A stretch of DNA of 64,000 nucleotides from Tupaia tana (lineage: Eukaryota > Chordata > Mammalia > Scandentia > Tupaiidae). A program made the translations under genes and the position numbers. The DNA lies in NCBI GenBank assembly GCA_026018925.1, contig JAKSZU010000031.1, forward strand, positions 11,217,148 through 11,281,147. The letters are read 5' to 3'. Within the stretch, counting starts at the first letter, position 1, and each line of letters starts with the position of its first letter. The notes under the pieces were generated by a model. That model was given only the letters and a program-made list of their open reading frames with translations, searched no databases and was not told the origin of the DNA. This document shows, one piece after another, positions 50,978 through 61,121 of the stretch.

Positions 50978-52194
50978 TTGTAGACATCTTTTTGCTAATT
51001 AATTCCCTGTCCTATTTGTTTTAGGTGGATGTAACAAGTTCCTCGAAACTGTACTCAAATATGTGTGCACGACAAGTTCATTACAGATTCCCTTCTCTGG
51101 AGCTGTCATTTCTACTCCTCTCCTTACAGCGTGGCAAGGAACGACATGATCATACTTTCTGGTACACATAGCTAAGCATGTCTTTGGGGTGTTCATTTGT
51201 TTCTTTATTAGCGCTGCTTTTTACATATGGACCTTATTTCTTTGCCGCAAATCTCTGGTTTCCCTCATTTACAAAACCGTAACCTGACCCCCGGTTGACT
51301 GAATCATTCCAATCACGCAGGTGGCATGGGACTGTGCTAGCTCAGCTTCTCTCTCCAAACAACTCGAGCAATTAAACCTGACCTGTTCTCCCACGCAAGA
51401 AGACATTTTCCCATTTCATTAGACAAGACCAAATTGCTTCTCTTAAACTGTACAAAATCTCTTCTACTACCATTTCATTCTTGCAAAGCTAATGGTTATG
51501 AAATGCCGTGTTCTCGTTTTCATTTTTCATGTCTTTGGCCATTGTGGATTGGAATTTAACTGCATACACTTATGCATCATTCAGATTTTGCTCTCCTTAT
51601 GGGGAATGACTCTTGCTTTTTTTTTTTATGTTGGTTTGTTTTAACACCAAGGGATCTACCACTCTTATTACTCACCCTCTTTTAAGCATGTTTTTTTTTA
51701 AAAAAAAATTGAATGATTGTGTCAAAATTTGACAATGATACATATTTGCTTTTATTTTCTAATTAAATATTACAAATCCACCAGGCACAGTCAGCTCCAT
51801 TCACACAAGAAATAGGAATATACAGATGTGAGAGCAAGGCACTGCAAATCTCATTGTGCTTTGTCAAACATGGACACAAGATAGATAGGGTACCTACTTC
51901 TAAATTTCATTTCCCTCGTAGTTGCCAGTAAAAATATGTTCCCCAGGCTTGAAAACTTTCTTGCCGGTGTGTCATTGGCAGAGGTGCAGAGCTGGTAGCA
52001 AAGCAGAGAGCTCACCTTTTCTCTTGCATCATCAGCTCACATCAGGAGAAGCTTGAACACCGCGAGGAGACCCATTTTACTGCCCAACTACACAACTTGG
52101 ATGACAGACATTGAAACCATTTCTACTAAGAAAAAAAACGAAACTCTTCTACTGCCTGTAAAACATGACATTCGCCCATTTTATACTATAAATA
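50978..52194. other. SINE-free unique DNA, 1.2 kb
   Basis: Longest SINE-free run. Pyrimidine tract with TAG at about 51005-51026 looks acceptor-like, but no matching donor or sustained frame follows. No repeat recognised. Confidence 0.5.
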
Positions 52195-52465
52195 GAAATG
52201 CTAGCTAGTATTGTTTATTCACGAGCATATATACATAATATATATGTTTATGTATACTATATGTATATAAGTATATGAATACATATATTGTATACATGTA
52301 TATATACATACTATACACTTAAATATACTTATATATGTGTATATGTGTTTTTCTTAGTATCTGTATGTATATATATATGTATAATATATATATATTATGT
52401 ATGTATAATATATATATATATGTATGTATAATATATATATATATATATATATGGGTATTATATAT
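52195..52465. repeat. (TA)n/(TATG)n low-complexity block
   Basis: ATATATACATA, TATGTATA and pure TA runs (52429-52452) over about 270 bp. Confidence 0.9.
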
Positions 52466-52574
52466 TGTACATATATTAAAAGGGAAGAAAGGATTGCTTT
52501 TAGTAATATACTACTTCAGATTAAGTAGCCCTTACCAGAAATGTTTAGGTCCAGAAATATTTCTGAATTTCAAA

Positions 52575-52695
52575 TTGATATTTGCATACAGCTCACAAAA
52601 ATGGAATTAATCCACAAGTTTACTGTGATGCAAACATTTTGAAATCCATGCGATTTTTAAAACCATAGTCATGGCCATGAGCTTGTCAAAGATCC
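52575..52695 (+). mobile_element. Mariner-like MITE (Hsmar2/MARNA-like)
   Basis: CACAAAAATGGAATTAATCC, TTTTGAAATCCATGCGATTT, ATGGCCATGAGCTTGTCAAAG. Same layout as 37640-37770. Confidence 0.5.
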
Positions 52696-52879
52696 CGTGT
52701 ATATTCATGTATCCTGACACGTGCACACACATTTCCTTCTCATGAAAGCAAATCAGTAGGACACTGTCCATGCTGAGTTTTTATGTCACGCTTATTTGCT
52801 AATCTCTGTGTGTGTATGTGTGTGCATTTATGTGTGTTTTCCTATGTGTTTGGGTATGTCTCTTGCTATTGTTCTCTTT

Positions 52880-53142
52880 TTATTTTTTTTTGGACAGATT
52901 TTGCTATAGGGTGTGTGTGCTCGCCAGAGAGACAGAGAGAGACAGAGATATAGAAAGTGAGAAATCACCCCCCAGGGAGGATGGCCACGCCGCAATCCCT
53001 TCTCCTCCATTCTCCTCTCAGGATCTTGGGCACGCACGCACACGCGCCCAGAGTGAGTTTTAAGCCACTGGGTCCGGGACTCGAACCTCAATCATCTGTG
53101 TGGGTGTCCAGCAACATAACCATTATGCCATCTGCTGATCCC
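52880..53142 (-). mobile_element. SINE A1
   Basis: GATTTTGCTATAGGGTGTG, CACCCCCCAGGGAGGATGG, CGCGCCCAGAGTGAG, head CCATCTGCTGATCCC. Short TTGTTCT repeat at both ends. Confidence 0.85.
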
Positions 53143-53189
53143 TTGTTCTACCGTTTTATTTTTTCCAATTTTACTTTCTTTTCCAATTG

Positions 53190-53300
53190 CTTATTTACCT
53201 TTCATTCTTGTACAGCTTGGTGGGGTACGATGTGGTTCTTCAAAGCATGCATGCAGTGTGATGATCAGCGCCACTGTCCACAAAGAACGTGACAGTCTCG
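53190..53300 (-). mobile_element. L1 3'UTR-like fragment
   Basis: TTTCATTCTTGTACAGCTTGG, GGTACGATGTGGTTCTTC, GCATGCATGCAGTGTGATGATC corresponds to the fragment at 45765-45880. Confidence 0.45.
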
Positions 53301-53424
53301 TGTCCGTTCAATGTTTTTGTGCTGAAGCCCTCCTGTCCGTCCTCCAACACCCACCCCTTTCCTGTAAAGCCATCTGAGTTTTGACCAAGGGCACCAGACA
53401 ATCCAGTGGGGAAAAGAAAGTCTG

Positions 53425-53635
53425 TTCAGTGAAGGCTGCCAAAGAACTGGGTATCCACCTGCCGAGAAACCAAACTGGATGCTCGCCTCTCGTCACGAAC
53501 AGAAATCAGCCCCAAATGGATCAAAGATCTACAGGTAAAGCCTCACAGGATGAAACTACTGGTGGAAACATGAGGGAAGCACTTGAAGACACTGGAGTAG
53601 GCAAAGATTTCTATTTTCTAAACCGCACCTTGCTG
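53425..53635 (+). mobile_element. L1 ORF2 fragment
   Basis: In one + frame: WVSTCRETKLDARLSSRTE, then PKWIKDLQVKPHRMKLL, matching the conserved L1 ORF2 segment (WISTCRKLKLDP / WIKDLNVRP). Stops follow after about 40 codons. Confidence 0.75.
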
Positions 53636-53639
53636 CAAA

Positions 53640-54110
53640 ACTTCCCCTTCGGATGTCATGAATCTCACATCTCCCTGAACCCTGACCCTAGCCGTCAGCG
53701 CCTCTCGCCACCGATAAATGAGAAAAGTACTTGGCTGCCCTAGAACGAGAGATTTATCTGTGGATTCTACATTGCATGGCCAAGCAGACGGTGGAAAGAG
53801 AAGGCCTCTTTTGTTACCTGCCACCCTGACCTTGGCCGAATTGAAGCCCGTCTTCTCAGAAGCATTCCTTTCTTGTTTAGAAAAACCTCTGGGTTGCCCC
53901 CCAGTTTGACAATGATTAAATAAAGCCCAGGTTTCTCAGTTCTCTCACCCATTTTGGACAAAAGGTCTTCCAGAAAGGATTGCACAATGGCTTCCCCAAA
54001 GCCCTGGTCAAGGTAGAATAAATGGATCTGCGGTCCTGTAATGACAGGAACCCAGCGTGGAGCAAAACCGGGGGTGGGCACTGTTACAGCTAAGAGGAGC
54101 TCAATGCATT
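53640..54110. other. Unassigned DNA between L1 pieces
   Basis: Holds a 122-codon minus frame (53767-54135) that I do not recognise. It should be L1 sequence by position but does not look like it. Function not supported. Confidence 0.4.
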
Positions 54111-54165
54111 GACGCGGAAATCCGTACGCCTGCAACGATGCATTCTACTCCCAGGCATCCCAAAG
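54110..54165 (+). mobile_element. Possible second L1 ORF2 piece
   Basis: CATTCTACTCCCAGGCATCC then CAAAGACACCTGAGTGAATG resembles the L1 segment encoding the IPLLGIYPKE-like motif. Only about 50 bp. Confidence 0.4.
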
Positions 54166-54183
54166 ACACCTGAGTGAATGTAT

Positions 54184-54420
54184 TTATTTATTAGGTTTAC
54201 TTCTTCCCTCCATGAGAGAGAGAGAGAGAGAGAGAGCAAAGGACAGCATACCCCAAGGAGTCCCTGTGTACTCTCTCCCGTCTAGCAACATCCAGCCCCT
54301 TGGTGTGGGCGCACACACATGCAGCCAACTCAGGCAGGTCTCGGGTTGTGAACCAGCAGCCTCCCCATGTGGGTCAGCCTTGCAGAACACCACCTCTTAC
54401 TACTGAGCCACTGTCTGGCC
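54184..54420 (-). mobile_element. SINE B
   Basis: TATTTATTAGGTTTACTTC tail side, (GA)n at 54214-54236, GGTGTGGGCGCACACACATGC, head GGTTGTGAACCAGCAGCC ... GAGCCACTGTCTGGCC. The best preserved minus B copy. Confidence 0.65.
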
Positions 54421-54493
54421 TGCCTCCATGAATCCCTGTACTCCATCTGCTGCGGTAAACTGGAATCCTTTGGCATCATCGGAATGTCTCCTC

Positions 54494-54704
54494 ATGGGCC
54501 AGCAGGTGCTGCGGACATTAAGGCTCTGGACCCTGCATGACTGACTCTGCGGTTCAAGCCCTGGACCCGGTGGCTTGAAAGCACACGGGATGCATGTGTG
54601 TGCGTGCCCAAAATCCAGAGAGGAAAACCGTGGAGAAGAGATTGCAGCATGGCCATCCCCTCCGGGGCTTGATTTCTCACTTCCTCTCGGTCTCTCTGTC
54701 TCTT

Positions 54705-54745
<41 letters not shown>

Positions 54746-54780
54746 CAAGCACGCATGCATAATAGCAAAAAGAAAAACAA
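54494..54780 (+). mobile_element. SINE A3 with (TC)n
   Basis: GGGCCAGCAGGTGCTGCGG head, GCGGTTCAAGCCC, GGCTTGAAAGCACACGGG, (TC)n at 54711-54743, end GCATGCATAATAGC. Confidence 0.82.
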
Positions 54781-55060
54781 AGCGAAAGCTATCTCCTCAC
54801 CTGCATGAGTGAAGCAGGTGTGTAAACAACTTCAGGAAACAGAAATTACTGAGAGCCAATGAAGCAGAAGTGAGGCAGAGTGAAGGATCTGCCCCAAGGA
54901 CTGTTTTGGGGAAGGGCTGGAATGTGTTAGGTAAATAAGAGGAAGACCACTCACTTCTGGAAGGAAACGTCCACTCCCACGGACTTACACTTTACAGTAA
55001 AACTTGGATGGTCTTGCAATGTTCATTAGGATGTGGATTCTTTTTATATATATAAAAAAA
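54781..55060. other. Unique DNA
   Basis: No feature recognised. Confidence 0.4.
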
Positions 55061-55061
55061 A

Positions 55062-55505
55062 TTGGAATTATTTATTTAATTTTATTCATTCATATTATTT
55101 TTTTAACTTGTACTATGGCACATGAACTTGCTAGAGTGAGACAGAGAGAGAAAGGGAAAACATGGAAAGAAAAAAAGGAAGAAGGAAGAGAGAGAGAAGA
55201 AAAAAGAGAGACAGAGAAAGAATAGAAAGAAAGAGAAAGGGAAGAAGAAAGAAAATGAAAGAAATAAAAAGAAAAAGAATGAAAAGAGAAGAAACAAAGA
55301 AAGAAGAAAAAGGAAAGAGAGAGAAAGAAGAAAGACAGAAAAAAAGAACGAAAGAAAAAATAAAAAGAAGAAACAAGAAAAAAGAAAGACAGACAGAAAG
55401 AGACAGAAAAAAAAACTGAAAGAGAAAGAAAGAAAGGAAGGAAGGCAGGAAGGCAGGAAGTAAGGAAGGAAGGAAAGAAGGGAAAGAAAAAGAAAAGAAA
55501 GTACT
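55062..55505 (-). mobile_element. SINE A2 with expanded purine tract
   Basis: TTATTTATTTAATTTTATTC tail and TTGTACTATGGCACATGAAC box, then the usual (GA)n part has grown into the 55130-55500 tract. The head is absent. Confidence 0.65.
55130..55500. repeat. (GAAA)n/(GGAA)n purine tract
   Basis: About 370 bp almost purely of A and G on + (GAAAGAAAGAGAAAG, GGAAGGAAGGCAGG). Gives Lys/Glu/Arg-rich and Phe/Ser/Leu-rich frames without meaning. Confidence 0.95.
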
Positions 55506-55569
55506 TGGTTGTCCCAGGATGGAGACCTTTATTAAAAATAATAAAATAAACTTAAAAAGAAAAAAAACA

Positions 55570-55612
55570 GGAGAGCAGGTGGCATGGAGGTTCAGGTGCT
55601 GGACTCTCGCAT
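55570..55612 (+). mobile_element. SINE A2 head fragment
   Basis: GGAGAGCAGGTGGCATGGAGG, GTGCTGGACTCTCGCATTGG, then unique DNA. Body absent. Confidence 0.6.
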
Positions 55613-56087
55613 TGGTGTTGCACAATACATGTCAGCTCACTGTGGTATGCAGAGAAATGCATTGCAGAATGAAGCAAAAACTGTACAGGGCACAGCACAG
55701 CAGAAACCTCTGTCTATAATGGTGCTGGCTTTCCTTTCATGCCACCGTCTGAGCGCGTCAGTGCGATTCGTCATCTAACTTGTTTCCGCGTGACTTTACC
55801 ACGAAGCAGTGAGTCCCGGAGTGGCGAGTCAAGAGAGAAGTTTCCAAGTCGTCCTTCAAAAGCATCTGACATGTGGGGAATGAATGTGCTGGGTCATCCA
55901 TTTGAGTTTAAAAACACCTGAAGCCTCCCCAAATAATCCAAGTCCCTTTTTCCCATTTCTTGTGGCGGACTGCGATTCTAAAAAGAAGAAAAGAAGGTAG
56001 GTGAAAGAATGCAGCCCCCGAAGAGCTAAAACTGCTTCCTCCTGCATCAGCTTGCAGGGTGTGACGTCTCCCGAAATGCCACCCAAC
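55613..56087. other. Unique DNA
   Basis: About 475 bp, moderately CpG-containing, without recognised features. Confidence 0.45.
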
Positions 56088-56331
56088 TTATTTTTGCTAT
56101 AGGGTGTGTACGCTCACCAGAGAGACAGGGAGAGCCAGAGAGAGAAAGTGAGAAATCACCCCCCAGCGGGGATGGCCATGCCGCAATCCCTTCTCCTCCA
56201 TTCTCCTCTTGGGATTCTGGCCACGCACGCACATGTGCCCGGCGTGAGTTTAAGCCACCCGGTTTGAGACTCAAACCGCGGTCGACTACGTGGATGTTCA
56301 GTGACATAGCCGTTAGGCCAACTGCTAGTCT
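56088..56331 (-). mobile_element. SINE A1 lacking its A tail
   Basis: Starts at TTATTTTTGCTATAGGG without a T-run. CACCCCCCAGCGGGGATGG, CGCCCGGCGTGAG, head GGCCAACTGCTAGTCTC. Confidence 0.83.
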
Positions 56332-56348
56332 CTATCCGAGGAATTTTT

Positions 56349-56610
56349 TTTTTTTTTTTGAGAGGTTTTCACTATAGGGCGCGTGCGCTCGCCAGACAGA
56401 CAGAGAGAGACATAGAGACAGAAAGCGAGAAATCACCCCCCAGGGGGGATGGTCACGCCGCAATCCCTTCTCCTCCATTCTCCTCTCGGGATCTTGGGCA
56501 CGCACACACTCGCGCCCGGCGTGAGTTTTAAGCCACCGGGTCCAGGACGCGAACCGCAGTTGACTACGTGGGAGTCCAGCGACATAGCCATTACGCTAAC
56601 TGCTGGTTCC
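56349..56610 (-). mobile_element. SINE A1b, young copy
   Basis: Perfect 17-bp TSD CTATCCGAGGAATTTTT at 56332-56348 and 56611-56627. GGGCGCGTGCGCTCGCC, B box GGTTCGCGTCCTGG, head TTAGCGTAATGG. Confidence 0.94.
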
Positions 56611-56806
56611 CTATCCGAGGAATTTTTAAACAGTCGTTATTAGGCAACAGGATGAACCGGATAACATTGTAGCCATTTTGCATACTTTAAGGAGTCATCT
56701 AGAACGTGAGTATTTATTGAACATCCACTTTTCGTTAATTACCACTTTAGTCAGTGTTTAGCAAAACGACGTGTGGAAACAATACTTTCTCCATGAAAGA
56801 ATTTTC

Positions 56807-57058
56807 TTTTTTTCTTTTTTTGAGAGTTTTTTTGCTATAGGGTGTATGCGCTTGCCAGAGAGACAAAGAGACAGAAAGCGAGAAATCACCCCCCAGGGGG
56901 GATGGCCATGCCGCAATCCCTTCTCCTCCATTCTCCTCTCCGGATCTTGGGCACGCACGCACACGCGCCCGGTGTGAGTTTAAGCCAGGTCCGGGACTTG
57001 AACCACGGTCAACTACATGAGAGTCCAGCCACATAGCCATTACGCCAACTGCTGGTCC
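56807..57058 (-). mobile_element. SINE A1
   Basis: TTTTTTTGCTATAGGGTG, CACCCCCCAGGGGGGATGG, CGCGCCCGGTGTGAG, head CCAACTGCTGGTCC. TSD TGAAAGAATTTTC / TGAAAGAGTTTTC at 56794-56806 and 57059-57071. Confidence 0.9.
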
Positions 57059-57159
57059 TGAAAGAGTTTTCATTTTGTAGAATTTACCATCATCTTATAA
57101 CTCATGGGACGCCTACACTGAAAGAGGCTTTCAACTTAATACTTCTCTGTTATTACTAT

Positions 57160-57400
57160 TTTTAAGGTTTTCTCCATAGGGCGCATGTATTCACTGGAGA
57201 CAGAGAGAGGGAAAATGAGAAATCACCCCCTGATGGGGAGGATGGCCATGCCACAATCCCTTCTCCTCCATTCTCCTCTTGGGATCTTGGGCACGCACGC
57301 ACACGTAGCCAGAGTGAGTTTTAGGCTGCCTGATCCAGGACTTGAACAGCGGTCGTCCATGTGGGAGTCTAGCCGCTTCACCACTGCACCACCTGCTGAC
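57160..57400 (-). mobile_element. SINE A3
   Basis: TTTAAGGTTTTCTCCATAGGG, CACCCCCTGATGGGGAGG, CAATCCCTTCTCCTCC, head CACTGCACCACCTGCTGAC. Confidence 0.8.
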
Positions 57401-57590
57401 AACAAATACTTCCCAATTATTTACAGAACCACAAACCATCGGGACTCAGACGCTCCCCATCTGCAGGGTTAGCACCCACGGAGTCACCCCCCCCTGAATT
57501 CAGGCAGGCCAGCCCAGGCGTTATAAAACAAGGGACGCGGTGGCTTTCAAGCTCCTGAACGAGCGTGTCTGCATTTTTTCCTTTTCACAG
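57401..57590. other. Unique DNA, TATA-like motif present
   Basis: GGCGTTATAAAACAAGGGACGCGG at about 57514-57537 contains TATAAAA, but no associated transcript evidence exists. Confidence 0.4.
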
Positions 57591-57755
57591 ATATCTGATG
57601 CCAAGGTTGCTGGTAAGTGATCGACGAAAGATCCTGAGTATGCAGAGGGATGTGTATAGGTTGTGTGCAAACTCCCTCCTGTTTAAGAGACTTGAATGTC
57701 TACACGGATGGTCCCAACACCAATCCCTTTTGGATACCAAGAGATGATTATATCT
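57590..57755 (+). mobile_element. Tigger/pogo-type DNA transposon fragment
   Basis: GTAAGTGATCGACGAAAGATC, GAGGGATGTGTATAGGTTGTG, TTTAAGAGACTTGAATGTC, CCAACACCAATCCC, GATACCAAGAGATGATTAT corresponds to the 3' half of the element at 32358-33145. Confidence 0.6.
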
Positions 57756-58181
57756 ATGGCTCTTCCCAAGATGAAAAAGAAAAGGAGACATGGCAGACGT
57801 CATGTTTACGCCTGCGAAGAAAGAATGTTTTCCAGCTGAAATTCCAGCCCCCTGGTCCCTGCGGCTGCAGGCAAGCATCCTCACAGGGTAAGCTCCGACA
57901 TAACCCCTCTTGTTTTACAAGAAGCTCAATAAAGTGGGCTGGGAAGAGAAATCAACACAGACCTACAAGGACTCCGAGTCTGACATTCCGCTTTTTTCTC
58001 TTAACCGTTCTATGGCTTCCGGTGAATTATTAAAAGCTCTACTTAAATTATGTATATGCCTATTTAAATATAGATTTGAAATAATAAGACGTGTAGAAGC
58101 AGATTGTAAATCGCACTGGGCATAGGGAAATCGATACAGATGAGCTTCAGAGGGCTACATCCTAAAGAAAAGAGAACGGAG
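57756..58181. other. Unique DNA
   Basis: An AATAAA lies near 57927, but no gene structure can be supported around it. Confidence 0.45.
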
Positions 58182-58436
58182 GGGCCGGCTGGTGGCGTGG
58201 TGGTTAAGGCGCTGGACTCCCACATGGCCGAGCGGTTCAAATCCCTGACCTGGTGGCTTGGTACTCACACTGAGCATGTGATCAGGGGTGCCCAAAATTA
58301 CAGGAGGAGAATAAAGGAGAAGGGATTGCAGCATGGCCATCTCTTCTGAGGGGTGATTTCTCACTTTCCCTCTCACCATCTCTCTGTCTCTCTCCTGCAA
58401 ACACACATGCCCCATGGCAAAAACCTAAAATAGGAA
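58182..58436 (+). mobile_element. SINE A3
   Basis: GGGGCCGGCTGGTGGCGTGGTGG is a near-consensus A2-type head. CATGGCCGAGCGGTTCAAATCCC has lost about 5 bp before the B box. End ATGCCCCATGGC. Confidence 0.85.
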
Positions 58437-58584
58437 TAATATTGATAAAAAAGAAAATGGAATATGCGGACATATTCAAAGCATTAAGAGAGAAAGTGTT
58501 TTAGATCTAGGAGACAGCTGACAATCATTTCCAGGGCTGGAACTTGGTAAGGTAAGTGAGAAATTCTGTGGTGTGCAAGTATTT

Positions 58585-58855
58585 TTTTGTTTGTTTGTTT
58601 TGTTTTTAAGAGAGGTTTTTGCTCTAGGGCACATGCACTTGCTGGAAAGACAGAGAGCGACAGAAAGAAATTGAGAGATCACCCCCCAGGAGGTATGGCT
58701 ATGCCAGAACCCCTTCTCCTCCATTCTTCGCCTGGGATTTTGGGCGTGCATGCACACACACCTGGCATGATTTTCAAGCTGCCAGGTCCAGGACTAGAAC
58801 CACGATCCACTCTGTGGATGTCCAACGATGAATCGCACTTCATGTGCTGGCTCCT
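58585..58855 (-). mobile_element. SINE A3
   Basis: GAGGTTTTTGCTCTAGGGCAC, CACCCCCCAGGAGGTATGG, CACACCTGGCATGATTTTCAAG, head CTTCATGTGCTGGCTCC. Confidence 0.8.
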
Positions 58856-58879
58856 CTCACACTGTCTATTTTGAAGCTT

Positions 58880-59126
58880 ATATATTTATTTCTTCAGTGA
58901 TACAAAGGCACCGCCAAGAGTCCTCACACTGAGACCCTCTCACATCCTCATCCCACCAGGATCCTAGGCACACACACACACACACTCACACACTCACACA
59001 CACACATACACACACACACACACACACAGGCCTGGCAGACATTGGGAGACTCTGGGACTTGAACTCAGTATCACCTGGTGTGGGTCCAACATGGCAGAGC
59101 ATCGTGTCACCATGGCTGGCCCCTCC
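58880..59126 (-). mobile_element. SINE B-like with (CA)n
   Basis: CATCCCACCAGGATCCTAGGC, CA repeats at 58972-59028 with TCACA variants, GGGACTTGAACTCAGTATC head part ending CACCATGGCTGGCCCC. Confidence 0.5.
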
Positions 59127-59273
59127 TAATGCCTTGGGTCCTTTCTGCAGATGTGTTATTCGAAGCTGAGTTAGTTATGGTGTATACAGCTGTAGAAAGT
59201 GATGGCTAAATGGTCATGCTGGTCTCAGATTTGTGGAGCCCTAGCGATAGCGCACTTAAAAAAAATAATCATT

Positions 59274-59443
59274 GGACCCAGTAGGCAGTGTGGCGGTTGA
59301 GACACTGGACTCCCACGTGGCCGACCGCAGTTCGAGTCCTGGATCTGGTGGCTTGCTTTCTCACTTTCTCTCTCTCCCTTGCTCTGTCTTCTCTGGTCCA
59401 ATTGAAAAAATAATGCTAATAAATAAAATAATTCCTTAAAAAA
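59274..59443 (+). mobile_element. SINE A2
   Basis: GACCCAGTAGGCAGTGTGGCGG head, CGTGGCCGACCGCAGTTCGAGTCC, GGCTTGCTTTCTCAC, GGTCCAATTGAAAAAATAATG tail ending ATTCCTTAAAAA. Confidence 0.85.
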
Positions 59444-59448
59444 ATGAT

Positions 59449-59697
59449 AAGGTTAGCAGACAGCAAGGTTGAGGCCTTGGATCCCACACGGCCAAGTGTG
59501 CTGTTCAAATCCTGGACTTGGTGGCTTGAAAAACACACTGGGTGCATGTGTGTGTGCACTCAAAATCCCAGGAAGAGAATGGAGGAGAAGGGATTGTGGT
59601 GTGGCCATTCCACCTGGGGAGTGATTTCTCAGTTTCCCTCTCTCTCTGTCTCTTTCCAGCAATTGCACGTGCCCTATGGGAAAAAATTTTAAAAATA
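59449..59697 (+). mobile_element. SINE A3
   Basis: GGTTAGCAGACAGCAAGG head, GGTGGCTTGAAAAACACACTGGG, GGAAGAGAATGGAGGAG, GTGCCCTATGGG end. Confidence 0.8.
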
Positions 59698-59704
59698 TAT
59701 TGTA

Positions 59705-60055
59705 GTAAAATATGCAAAAGATTTTCCATGTTAATCATTTTTAAGTTTGCAGTTCAGTGGCTTCAAGTATGTTCACATGGTTGCACCACCATCACCACCG
59801 TCCACCTTTAGAGCATTTTCACCTTCCCTACGGGAAACTCTGTCCCTCTTATACACCAATATTCTATTCTCCCCTCCCCCAAGGCGCAGGTGCCACTGTT
59901 TCATTATCTGACTGTATGGATTTGACTGCTCTTACGGTAATGAAACCCTACAATATTTGTCTTTTTATCATTGATTTATTTCATGTAACCTCATGTCTTC
60001 CACATTTATCCATGTGTGAGAATTTTCTTTATTTTTTTTTTTCCAGTGGGGGTCC
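59705..60055 (-). mobile_element. L1 (old L1M-type) fragment
   Basis: On +: TTTGCAGTTCAGTGGCTTC, AAGTATGTTCACATGGTTGC, CACCATCACCACCGTCCACC, GGGAAACTCTGTCCC, TTGACTGCTCTTACGG, AATATTTGTCTTTTTATC and ATTTATTTCATGTAACC. This is the characteristic antisense text of old L1 elements. Confidence 0.7.
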
Positions 60056-60400
60056 AGCACCTTCACCACCACTACCATCTTCTGTCCCCAAGACCCTGGA
60101 GGTTTTCATAAATTGGGTTTTTCTGCTTCAAAATTATTTCCAGCTGTGCAAATATATGACTATGCAGTCCAAGATTTAAGCAGGCTTGGGTGGCCCAAAT
60201 CCTGCCTGTTGCCGGAGTTAGAGCTTGAACAGGCCCTTCGAAAGTTTACATCTTGGAATTCGGTTGTATTCAGAAGGTATTAAAAGAACACTCCCCTGAT
60301 CAATTGCAATGATGAAAAGTAAAGCCCTTCCAAAGTGATTTGGCACTGGGACAGAGCTGCCATGTTTCAATCTTGGTGGGTTTATAAAAAGAGCAAATGA
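60056..60400. other. Unique DNA
   Basis: No feature recognised. Confidence 0.4.
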
Positions 60401-60655
60401 GGGAACAGCAGATGGAGGAATGGTTACATCACCAGACTCTCGTGTACTACACCACGGTTCAAGTCCTGGACCCGGCAGCTTAAAACTCACAATGGGCACA
60501 AGTACATGCGTGCCCAAAATCCCAAGAGGAGACTGGAGGAGAAAGGATTATGTTGTGACCTGCCGCTATGGGGGAGGGTTTCTCACTTTCCGTCCCTCTG
60601 TCTTTCTGGCAAGTGCACACGCCCTACATCAAAAATCTCTTAAAAAAAAAAAAAG
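60401..60655 (+). mobile_element. SINE A1
   Basis: GGAACAGCAGATGGAGGAATGG, GCAGCTTAAAACTCAC, palindrome lost (CCGCTATGGGGGAGGG), CACGCCCTACATC end. Similar flanks AGAGCAAATGAGGG / AAGAGGGAATGAG. Confidence 0.82.
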
Positions 60656-60892
60656 AAAAAGAGGGAATGAGACAGATTAAGATACTTGGACCATGGACAT
60701 GGACATAGTGACACTCACTTCAGCTGTACGCTAATCTGTCTTACCGTGTAAGCTACCACCAAGAAGACTTTCCACAGACGGGGTCCTTGTGAGCTAAATA
60801 AACCTCTATTTATACAATTCACTCATTTTGAGGCATTTTCCTTTATTAGCAAAAGTAAGGCTAAAACAATGATCATTCTTCCTTTCTTCCTT

Positions 60893-61121
60893 TCTTTTTT
60901 TATAAGATAGGCTTTAGCTATAGGGCATGTGTGCTCACCAGAGAGACAGAAAGCAAGAAATCACCTTGGTGTGGGGGGATGACCACACTTCAATCCCTTC
61001 TCCTCTCTTCTCTCCTTGGGATTTTGGGCATGCATGCATAAGTGCCCAGTGTGAGTTTCGAGCCTCTGAGTTCAGGCCTAGAACTGCAGTAGGCCATGTG
61101 GTTACACCATCTGCTGATTCC
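60893..61121 (-). mobile_element. SINE A1/A3
   Basis: GGCTTTAGCTATAGGGCATG, CACCTTGGTGTGGGGGGATG, TTCAATCCCTTCTCC, head shortened between GGCCATGTGG and TTACACCATCTGC. Confidence 0.78.

Noticed and set aside
51005..51060. Exon starting after TTTGTTTTAG
   Set aside because: Acceptor-like tract, but no consensus donor and no long frame after it.
53767..54135. 122-codon minus frame
   Set aside because: Lies between L1 fragments and I recognise no family. Noted as unassigned DNA and not called as a gene.
55131..55625. 164-codon Phe/Ser/Leu-rich minus frame
   Set aside because: Antisense reading of the GAAA purine tract.
57514..57540. Promoter (TATAAAA)
   Set aside because: An isolated motif without CpG island, initiator or transcript support.
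57591..57612. 22-nt micro-exon between TTTTCACAG and GTAAGTGATC
   Set aside because: The donor-like GTAAGTGATC and following sequence align with the Tigger-like element also present at 32358-33145, so the splice-like signal belongs to a transposon.
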